45,805 nt of DNA, taken from Solobacterium sp. (GTDB lineage Bacteria; Bacillota_I; Bacilli_A; Erysipelotrichales; Erysipelotrichaceae). A program made the position numbers and the translations under genes. Of this stretch, positions 15,754-23,867 are shown one piece after another (positions within the stretch are counted from its first letter, which is position 1; each line of letters opens with the position of its first letter). The notes beneath the pieces are model-generated. The model was given only the letters and a program-made list of their open reading frames with translations. It was not told the DNA's origin and ran no database searches. Where the stretch lies: the NCBI GenBank assembly GCA_024698805.1, contig JAILQT010000021.1:1-45805 (forward strand), given 5' to 3'.

Positions 15754-17127
15754 ATGTTTATTGCACGTGAAATAGAATTAAAGAAACTGAAGGAAGAATT
15801 CCTGTCTCCCAAAAAAACCGCCATACTGGTTTACGGCAAACGAAGGATCGGGAAATCAACCCTCATTGCCGAAGCATCGAAAAATTATAGCGGCCTTGTC
15901 ATAAATCACCTTTGTATACAAAGCTCATTTGAGGGAAACATGAGGATGCTGTCAAGAAGTATATGCAGGTCCTTTAATCTGCCTGATATTCAGTTTTCAG
16001 CATTGCCGGATGTTTTCGATTTTATAAAAAAACAAGGAAAAGATATACTGATAATCCTCGATGAATATCAGTATATGAAACAGTCTCTGTCTAAATATGA
16101 AGTTGATTCAATCATGCAGTCCATTATCGACAGGCTTCCGCCAAATATAAAACTTGTTTTATGCGGTTCTTATATAACCGTCATGCGGGAATTGATGGAG
16201 GAGGCGAATCCCCTTTTTGGCAGATTCAGCACCATAATCCATTTGGAAGAAATGGATTATTATGATGCATCCGGATTTTTCCCTTTGAAAAATGTCAATG
16301 AAAAGATTGCCTATTATGCCATATTTGGGGGATCCCCTTATGTCCTTTCCGCTTTGGACTATTCTGCGACTATTGAGGAGAATATCAAGAAACTGCTTCT
16401 TCCCCACACCTCGGTATTAAGGACATATATAGAAAACATAATGCTTAAAGAGATCCAGAAAGCCTACGATGTCAGAATATTTGAAATTCTGGGCAACGGT
16501 AAAAAAAAGTATTCAGAAATCCGTAATGCCCTCGGACTGCACGAGACAGGCAATCTGGACAAACAGCTCAAAAACCTCCTGACCATGGAGTCTGTAACAA
16601 AAGCATTCCCTGTCAATAAGCCCGATGACAGGAAAAAACAATTTTATGAAATTAAAGACAATCTGATGAGATTCTATTTCGCATTCATTTTCGGCAACGA
16701 AACCGTGATAGAAAGACTCGGGGAAGATGCGTTTTTTGAAAACTATATTTCCACTTCTTTCATACAGTTTATCAGCCGCAGATTTGAAAGCATCGTTCTG
16801 CAGTATTTCCGGAGATCTGTCAGATCCGGCCGCATAAAAGGCATCCTGGACTTCGGCACATACTGGTATGACGATCCGGCAAGAAGGAAAAACGGTGAGT
16901 TTGACTGTGTTATAAAAACAAAATCAGGATATGACTTTTATGAATGTAAATATTACACAAATCCTATGTCTGAAAAGGAATGTATTCAGGAAGAAAAGCA
17001 GTTAAAGGAAATACAGGGAATTTCCTCCAGCAGCATTGGCTTCGTATGCTCATCCGGATTTCAATTCAATACAGACAGATATCAATTAATCAAAGGCACG
17101 GATCTATATTATCCTGAATCACAATAG
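15754..17127 (+). CDS. AAA ATPase with C-terminal DUF234 nuclease-like domain
   Basis: 457 aa from the ATG at 15754, with GGAGG nine bases upstream. The N-terminal half is a STAND/AAA-type ATPase of the PF01637 group. Walker A is YGKRRIGKST (Gly28 to Ser35) and Walker B is IILDEYQYM (Asp103, Glu104). A winged-helix-like middle section follows (about residues 245-300). The C-terminal DUF234 region has an Asp384...Glu397-x-Lys399 arrangement (FDCVIK, YECKYY), as in PD-(D/E)xK nucleases. The gene is clearly more AT-rich than its neighbours (many AAA, ATA and TTT codons) and has its own promoter and terminator. I infer horizontal acquisition. Roles of this family are poorly known; genome defence or mobile-element maintenance are possible. 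Confidence 0.85.
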   Translation: MFIAREIELKKLKEEFLSPKKTAILVYGKRRIGKSTLIAEASKNYSGLVINHLCIQSSFEGNMRMLSRSICRSFNLPDIQFSALPDVFDFIKKQGKDILIILDEYQYMKQSLSKYEVDSIMQSIIDRLPPNIKLVLCGSYITVMRELMEEANPLFGRFSTIIHLEEMDYYDASGFFPLKNVNEKIAYYAIFGGSPYVLSALDYSATIEENIKKLLLPHTSVLRTYIENIMLKEIQKAYDVRIFEILGNGKKKYSEIRNALGLHETGNLDKQLKNLLTMESVTKAFPVNKPDDRKKQFYEIKDNLMRFYFAFIFGNETVIERLGEDAFFENYISTSFIQFISRRFESIVLQYFRRSVRSGRIKGILDFGTYWYDDPARRKNGEFDCVIKTKSGYDFYECKYYTNPMSEKECIQEEKQLKEIQGISSSSIGFVCSSGFQFNTDRYQLIKGTDLYYPESQ

Positions 17128-17220
17128 TTTCTAATTCAGCAGGCTGAATCTGATTGAAGTCAGAAGACGAAATACTGAACAGACATAATACAGGCAATGC
17201 GGCATCCTGTGTTTCAAAAC

Positions 17221-17275
17221 AAAAGAGATCTTATGTGCTGCCGGGATATGACATCACATAAGATCTCTCTTTTTT
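17221..17275. terminator. bidirectional terminator between ATPase and peptidase genes
   Basis: Long inverted repeat: AAAAGAGATCTTATGTG (17221-17237) pairs with CACATAAGATCTCTCTTTTTT (17255-17275), allowing one offset base. It overlaps the stop codon of the convergent M24 peptidase gene. A smaller hairpin, ATTCAGC/GCTGAAT (about 17135-17150), lies just after the ATPase stop; the rest of 17150-17220 holds nothing I recognise. Confidence 0.85.
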
Positions 17276-18500
17276 ATCCTCCGACTGTATACAGCCTGTG
17301 CCGGTTATCTGACAGGAAATATACTTTCCCGCCATGGAAGACAACGGATTCCTCCGTGAAGATATAGGTATCCCGTTTATACATTTCCAGGTATTCGATG
17401 ATGCTGAGCTCCAGCGCAAAGCTCGTCAGGTCATGCAGTACCAGCTCCCCTGCCGGATAGACGGGGTTCTGGTTCGTCCAGAGGCCGATCGTCGGACCGC
17501 AGGCATGGCCGAACAGGCCCAGGGGATGCGTATAGAGGACCGGGCGCAGGCCTTCCTTCTTTCCCTGTTCAATGGAGGAAAGGAATATCGCATTGCCGGT
17601 CCTTCCTTCGATCATATTCTCACACACGATATCCTGGAACCTGTTGTTCCGTTTCAGCGCTTCTTTGAGTTCTGCCGGGGCGTCCGTCTCATTTTCCTTC
17701 AGCACATAGCAGAGCCGCTGCGTATCCGTACGCATGTTCATACAGGTGATGCCGAAATCGCAGTGGACCAGGTCGCCCCTGCGGATCACGGTGTCTTCCC
17801 CCTGCATGCCCTTCTCATTCTGCAGGTCGATCGTCGGCGGGAACCATGTCGTGATGCCGAGCTCATTGACCCGTACCGTCATATAGTCCATGACGTCCCT
17901 GCAGGTCGTGACGCCGGGAACGATCACCCTGTCGCTGAAAGCCTCGTCGATGATGTCTTCCGCGATGCGCATGACTTCGGGGTAGTATTCCAGTTCTGTC
18001 CTTGTCCTTGTCTCCATCAGGCGGATGCCGGCCTCATCGCTGCCGGTGAACCTTTCCGTGATGTCCGCGGGAAGCTCTTCCTTCATTTTCCTTAACAGGC
18101 CGGCAGACAGGCCGTCGGTATAGGCGTAGCTGTCCGATACATTGATATTGATCCGTGCAGGGCCGATTCTGCGGATCACCCTTTCCAGGGCTTCGAACTG
18201 CGTCTCTGTTTTCCGGTCATAATCCCGCACATAATACTTTTCCAGTTCCGCGTCCGGCATGGATATACTGATCCGTTTCAGTTCATTGTCCTCCATGGCG
18301 AACATGAGGATCGTGATCCTGCGGGCAGTGGGATAGCCCGACGGCACGATATGATGGAACATCGGGTCTTCATTGTATTCGCGTGAAGCGATGATCCAGC
18401 ATTCCGTTCCTGTTTCCCGCATAACGGCGGGCAGTACTTCCGTAAGACGTTCCCTGAGGATCTGATCCTGTATCCTGTTCTGTTCAATGATGCTGCGCAT
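17274..18500 (-). CDS. M24-family metallopeptidase (Xaa-Pro aminopeptidase-like)
   Basis: 408 aa. The N-terminal creatinase-like domain covers about residues 1-160 and the C-terminal pita-bread domain the rest. The five expected dinuclear-metal ligands can be traced: Asp in VHCDFGI, Asp in MRTDTQR, His in GLFGHACGP, Glu in FALELSI and Glu in FTEESVVF. It should therefore be an active cytoplasmic peptidase acting at N-terminal Xaa-Pro bonds, but flanking residues differ from classical PepQ/PepP (for example THPLGLFGHACGP), so the true substrate may be different. GAAGAGG precedes the ATG. It is a single gene between two terminators. Confidence 0.85.
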   Translation of the reverse strand: MRSIIEQNRIQDQILRERLTEVLPAVMRETGTECWIIASREYNEDPMFHHIVPSGYPTARRITILMFAMEDNELKRISISMPDAELEKYYVRDYDRKTETQFEALERVIRRIGPARININVSDSYAYTDGLSAGLLRKMKEELPADITERFTGSDEAGIRLMETRTRTELEYYPEVMRIAEDIIDEAFSDRVIVPGVTTCRDVMDYMTVRVNELGITTWFPPTIDLQNEKGMQGEDTVIRRGDLVHCDFGITCMNMRTDTQRLCYVLKENETDAPAELKEALKRNNRFQDIVCENMIEGRTGNAIFLSSIEQGKKEGLRPVLYTHPLGLFGHACGPTIGLWTNQNPVYPAGELVLHDLTSFALELSIIEYLEMYKRDTYIFTEESVVFHGGKVYFLSDNRHRLYTVGG

Positions 18501-18531
18501 AGTAATACCTCTTCATGACTGATGATACCAT

Positions 18532-18559
18532 AAAAAGACCCCTGTACGGGTGTACAGGG
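18532..18559 (-). terminator. terminator of the HPr-D-lactate dehydrogenase gene
   Basis: On the minus strand CCCTGTAC-ACCC-GTACAGGG followed by GTCTTTTTA. It lies about 30 bases after the stop codon and upstream of the M24 peptidase start. Confidence 0.85.
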
Positions 18560-18587
18560 ATCTCCGTGCTTCAGTTGTCTGCAAGTA

Positions 18588-19886
18588 TTATTTGCATTCA
18601 GCTGCGCCGAGATCTACGCCGTTGTTGAAGTTGCGCGCGTTCTCGAGTGTAACAGCTGCGATCGCCTGCAGGGCTTCCCTTGTGAAGAATGCCTGGTGGG
18701 ATGTCAGGACAACGTTCGGGAACATCTGCAGTCTTGCCGTGATGTCGTTGACGAGGGCATCGTCGGAATGGTCTGTATAGACGTTAGCGTCTTCGCCTTC
18801 ATATACGTCGAGACCGACAGCGTGGAACTTGCCCTGCTTCAGAGCGTCGATCAGGGCTTCCGTATCGATCAGGCCGCCTCTTGCGGTGTTGATCAGCATC
18901 GCTGTGTCCTTCATCTTGGAGATCGCTTCCGCGTCGATCATATGATATGTGCCCTTCGGCCCCATGATCAGCGGTGCGTGGAGGGAGATCAGGTCTGCCT
19001 TTTCAAGCAGTTCATCCTTCTCAACATAGGTCAGCAGGCCGTCGTCAACGAGCTTCTGGTTCGGGAATGCATCCCAGCCGATGACTGTCATGCCGAAGCC
19101 TTTGCAGATCGCAGCCATGCACTGGCCGATCTTGCCGGTTCCCATGATGCCGGCTACCTTGTTGTGGAGGTCGACACCGAGCAGGCCGTTGAGCGCGAAG
19201 TTGTTGTCTTTTACCTTGTTGACAGCCTTGTGCATGCGTCTGTTGCAGGTCATCGCCAGCGTGATCGCATGTTCAGCTACAGCGTAAGGGGAATATGCCG
19301 GTACACGTGCAACACGGATGCCGCATTCCTTCGCAGCCTGCAGGTCAACGTTGTTGAAGCCTGCGCAGCGGAGCAGGATCAGCTTGACGCCGCAGTCATG
19401 GAGTTTCTCGACAGCGATGCGCGGGCACTCGTCATTGACGAAGATGCAGACTGCATCGAAGCCTCTTGCCAGACCTGCTGTTTCAGGAGTGAGACGTGCA
19501 TTGAAATACTTGATGTCGCAGTTGTATGCGCCTTCACCTACATCCCTTGCCAGTTCGCTGAAGAAGATCCTGTCATAGTCTTTTGCGCCGAAGAATGCGA
19601 TCTTCAGGACAGGGACTTCGCTGTAGCGCTTCATCCTCTGGTCAAGTTCAGCCTTTACTGCAGCCAGCGCAGCGTCTTCATCGCCGCCTTCAGCTGAGAT
19701 CTCAAGGATGGAACCCTGCTGTGCATCGAGGGCAAGGATCTGCAGGACGTTGTTGCCGTTAGCGGTCTTGCCGTTGCATTTGATCGTGATCTGGGAAGGC
19801 AGGGCTACGCATGCCTGCGCTACGAAAGCTGCAGGGCGTGCATGCATGCCGAGAGGGCTGGTGATCTCGTACGTAATCTTTTTCAT
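18588..19886 (-). CDS. HPr phosphocarrier domain fused to D-lactate dehydrogenase
   Basis: 432 aa. The second of two adjacent ATGs (19886) is chosen because it lies six bases from AGGAGG; the first is only three bases away. Residues 1-85 are a full HPr domain: His15 in SPLGMHARPAA is the PEP/enzyme I phosphorylation site, and CNGKTANGNN and ISAEGGDEDAALAAV follow the HPr pattern. At position 46, where Firmicutes HPr has the HPr-kinase serine, this protein has Asn, and position 49 is Gln. From about residue 93 (VLKIAFFGAKDYDRIFF) it is a complete D-2-hydroxyacid dehydrogenase: NAD-binding GTGKIG (249-254), catalytic Arg336 in NTARGG, Glu363 in DVYEGE and His397 in TSHQAF. Expected reaction: pyruvate plus NADH to D-lactate. 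I infer control of lactate formation by PTS phosphorylation. Almost no linker separates the parts. Confidence 0.9.
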   Translation of the reverse strand: MKKITYEITSPLGMHARPAAFVAQACVALPSQITIKCNGKTANGNNVLQILALDAQQGSILEISAEGGDEDAALAAVKAELDQRMKRYSEVPVLKIAFFGAKDYDRIFFSELARDVGEGAYNCDIKYFNARLTPETAGLARGFDAVCIFVNDECPRIAVEKLHDCGVKLILLRCAGFNNVDLQAAKECGIRVARVPAYSPYAVAEHAITLAMTCNRRMHKAVNKVKDNNFALNGLLGVDLHNKVAGIMGTGKIGQCMAAICKGFGMTVIGWDAFPNQKLVDDGLLTYVEKDELLEKADLISLHAPLIMGPKGTYHMIDAEAISKMKDTAMLINTARGGLIDTEALIDALKQGKFHAVGLDVYEGEDANVYTDHSDDALVNDITARLQMFPNVVLTSHQAFFTREALQAIAAVTLENARNFNNGVDLGAAECK

Positions 19887-19938
19887 CATTATCCTCCTGT
19901 TATTTGCAAATTATGATCAGATATACTTAGACAATAAA

Positions 19939-19967
19939 ATCATACTACAAAATGCCATCTGAAACAA
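19939..19967 (-). promoter_or_regulatory. promoter of the HPr-D-lactate dehydrogenase gene
   Basis: -35 TTGTTT (19967-19962), 17-base spacer, -10 TATGAT (19944-19939) on the minus strand. It lies in the gap after the GH1 gene, so the fusion gene can be expressed on its own. No terminator is visible between the GH1 stop and this promoter, so read-through is also possible. Confidence 0.65.
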
Positions 19968-19996
19968 AGGAATACATCATGCGGACACAGTTTTGC

Positions 19997-21493
19997 TCAG
20001 TCCAGTTCCTCGCCGTTCGAAGCGATGCATTTTTTGTACCAGTGATAAGAGTCCTTCACTGTCCGTTTGAATGTCCCCTTGCCGTAATTGTCCGCGTCGA
20101 CATAGATCTGGCCGTAGCGCTTTGCCATCTCGCCTTCACCGTTGGAGACCATATCGACACAGCCCCAGTACAGATAGCCCATCAGCGGGATGCCGTCGAA
20201 TTCGACCGCGTCCCTCATCGATTTGATGTTAGCCCGCATGTAATCGATGCGGTAGTCATCATGGACGGTGCCGTCCTCGAATGCGTCGTTCCAGCCGATG
20301 CCGTTCTCAACGCAGAACAGGTCGCAGTGATAGCGGTCGAAGAACGTATTCAGCGTGATGCGCAGGCACTGCGGGTCTGTTGCCCAGCCCCATGCGTTCG
20401 TCTTCAGATACGGGTTCTTTACCATGTGCATCTGCGTGCCGCCGTTGCCTTCGCCGGCTTCTTCATTCTCGTCATGGTATGTCACGACGTGCGAACCGTA
20501 GCAGCTGAAGCTGAGGAAGTCACACGGATACTTCGCGAGGATCTCCATATCGCCTTCCTGCGCCGGGATCGTGATGCCTTCCCTTTCATACTGCGCAAGC
20601 TTGTAGTTGGGATACCTGCCGAGCATCTGCACGTCGGAATAGAACAGGACGTTGTTGCTTCTCTGCTGTGCGAGCAGCTGGTCTTCGGGATCTGTCGTAT
20701 ACGCATATGTCGGTCCGTAAGCCAGCATCATGCCGATCCGGATATCGGGATAGTTCTCATGTGCTTCCTTTACGGTAAGCGCGGAAGCCAGGAACTGGTG
20801 GAACGTTGCGTTTGCGATGTTCTGCGGGTCGGCATGGATCAGGCCTGCCGTTACATAGGGTGCAAACTCGATGCAGTTGATCTCGTTGAATGTGAGATAC
20901 ATGCTGACCTTGCCGGCGAACCTCTCGAAACATGTCTTTGCGTATTTTACGAACATGTCAACGAGACGGCGGTCATCCCAGCCGTTGTATTTCGCTGCCA
21001 GCGCCAGCGGCGTCTCATAATGCGAGAGTGTTACCAGCGGTTCGATGCCGTATTTTCTGCATTCGTCGAATACGTCGGAATAGAATTTAATGCCTTCTTC
21101 ATTGGGGACTTCGTCGTCCCCGTTCGGGAACAGTCTCGACCATTTCATGGAGAAGCGCAGGCAGTTGAAACCTTCTTCCGCACACAGGCGGATGTCTTCC
21201 CTGTAATGATGATAGAAGTCAGATGCGATATGCGACGGATAATAATACTTCTCATCATCCAGCAGGCACGGCACTGCGCCTTCGGGCAGATGCCTTTCCA
21301 TACTGCCGAAGCACAGCGGCGTGGAGCCAGTCTCGCCGTTCTCTTTCTTCCATGTGACCTGTCTGCGGACGGTATGGGACCCGTTCGTCATGACATCTGC
21401 AGTGGAAAGACCTGCGCCGCCTTCAAAGACACCGCCTTCATACTGGTTGGCTGCTGTAGCGCCGCCCCAGAAAAAATCCTTGGAAAATCTCAT
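19997..21493 (-). CDS. GH1 6-phospho-beta-glucosidase
   Basis: 498 aa glycoside hydrolase family 1. It begins with FSKDFFWGGATAANQYEGG, the usual GH1 N-terminus. The acid/base Glu is in TFNEIN (about residue 202) and the nucleophile Glu in VENGIG (about 395). The loop NGEGEMAKRYGQIYVD contains the Lys and Tyr that bind the 6-phosphate in phospho-glucosidases. It should hydrolyse PTS-imported aryl- or disaccharide beta-glucoside 6-phosphates in the cytoplasm. No signal peptide. GAAAGGAAA precedes the start. It is related to the next GH1 gene, but the two differ enough to have different substrates. No PTS transporter gene is present in the window. Confidence 0.9.
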   Translation of the reverse strand: MRFSKDFFWGGATAANQYEGGVFEGGAGLSTADVMTNGSHTVRRQVTWKKENGETGSTPLCFGSMERHLPEGAVPCLLDDEKYYYPSHIASDFYHHYREDIRLCAEEGFNCLRFSMKWSRLFPNGDDEVPNEEGIKFYSDVFDECRKYGIEPLVTLSHYETPLALAAKYNGWDDRRLVDMFVKYAKTCFERFAGKVSMYLTFNEINCIEFAPYVTAGLIHADPQNIANATFHQFLASALTVKEAHENYPDIRIGMMLAYGPTYAYTTDPEDQLLAQQRSNNVLFYSDVQMLGRYPNYKLAQYEREGITIPAQEGDMEILAKYPCDFLSFSCYGSHVVTYHDENEEAGEGNGGTQMHMVKNPYLKTNAWGWATDPQCLRITLNTFFDRYHCDLFCVENGIGWNDAFEDGTVHDDYRIDYMRANIKSMRDAVEFDGIPLMGYLYWGCVDMVSNGEGEMAKRYGQIYVDADNYGKGTFKRTVKDSYHWYKKCIASNGEELD

Positions 21494-21556
21494 GATATCT
21501 GTTTCCTTTCAGCTTGTTACCTTCAGTGTACCACATGCATTACCGGATTGAGCAGG

Positions 21557-21585
21557 CAAAGAGAAAAGCCGCGCAGAAGCGCAGC
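21557..21585 (-). terminator. terminator after GH1 gene 21593-23068
   Basis: On the minus strand GCTGCGC-TTCT-GCGCGGC with one mismatch, followed by TTTTCTCTTT. It separates the two GH1 genes. Confidence 0.65.
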
Positions 21586-21592
21586 CTGTTTC

Positions 21593-23095
<1,503 letters not shown>

Positions 23096-23097
23096 TC

Positions 23098-23126
23098 ATT
23101 ATATCGGACTGGCTGCACACGTTCAA
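23098..23126 (-). promoter_or_regulatory. promoter of GH1 gene 21593-23068
   Basis: -35 TTGAAC (23126-23121), exactly 17-base spacer, consensus -10 TATAAT (23103-23098) on the minus strand, about 30 bases from the start codon. Confidence 0.75.
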
Positions 23127-23133
23127 AGCATAA

Positions 23134-23163
23134 GAAAAATGCACAGGGAGTTCCCCCGTGCAT
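23134..23163 (-). terminator. terminator of the radical enzyme-aldolase operon
   Basis: On the minus strand ATGCACGGGGG-AACT-CCCTGTGCAT, followed by TTTTC. It lies ten bases after the aldolase stop. Confidence 0.85.
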
Positions 23164-23173
23164 CCGGTTTATA

Positions 23174-23851
23174 TCAGTCAAGTTCCGACATGGATGTTTT
23201 TCCTGTCAGCGCTTCGAAGTCCCTGACAAAGTCATCGATCGCGCCGTCGATCGCGAGGTTCTTTACGAAGCCCCTGATGACATCCGCTGCGCAGGTAGCG
23301 CTGCCGACGCCGTATTCAGCGAGTTCGAGCACCTGCTGGCTGTTTTTAAAGGAAGCAGCCAGGACTTCGCAGTCCATATCATTGTTGTCCAGGATATCCT
23401 GGATCTGCTGTACGACGCCGACGCCGTCATAGCCCATGTTGTCGATACGGTTGACATACGGTGCGACATAGGAAGCCCCTGCCTTGGCGGCGAGATATGC
23501 CTGCATCGGCGTATAGACGACGGTGCCGCACGTCGGGATGCCTTCCTTCTTCAGCGCCATCATGGCTTTGAAGCCTGTCGGTGTGGAAGGCAGTTTGACG
23601 ACGGTGTTCTTTCCGAGCAGTTCAACGATCATACGGGCATCTTTGAGCATACCTTCAAAAGAGAGGTCCACTGCCTGGGCAAAGATGATCTTGTCTTCGC
23701 CGATGATCTCACGGATCGCCTTCAGTGTCTCCCTGGGGTCCCTTTTTGCCTTGGCGAGGATGGACGGGTTCGTCGTTACGCCGTCGACCGGGTAATACTC
23801 ATTGATCTCCCTGATCGCATCAAGATTTGCATCATCAATAAACAGTTTCAT
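23174..23851 (-). CDS. fsa: fructose-6-phosphate aldolase / transaldolase-like protein
   Basis: 225 aa from the ATG at 23851; an upstream in-frame ATG at 23953 lies inside the preceding gene. This is the short transaldolase family that includes FsaA/FsaB (MipB/TalC). The Schiff-base lysine is Lys86 in VVKLPSTPTG. Gln59 in FAQAVD is the residue that separates fructose-6-phosphate aldolases from true transaldolases. DGVTTNPSILAK is the family N-terminal motif. It lies 16 bases after the glycyl-radical enzyme with its own AAGGGAAG site, the same pairing as ybiW-fsaA in Escherichia coli. The product of the radical enzyme is therefore the likely substrate. Confidence 0.88.
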   Translation of the reverse strand: MKLFIDDANLDAIREINEYYPVDGVTTNPSILAKAKRDPRETLKAIREIIGEDKIIFAQAVDLSFEGMLKDARMIVELLGKNTVVKLPSTPTGFKAMMALKKEGIPTCGTVVYTPMQAYLAAKAGASYVAPYVNRIDNMGYDGVGVVQQIQDILDNNDMDCEVLAASFKNSQQVLELAEYGVGSATCAADVIRGFVKNLAIDGAIDDFVRDFEALTGKTSMSELD

Positions 23852-23867
23852 CTTTCTTCCCTTCTTT

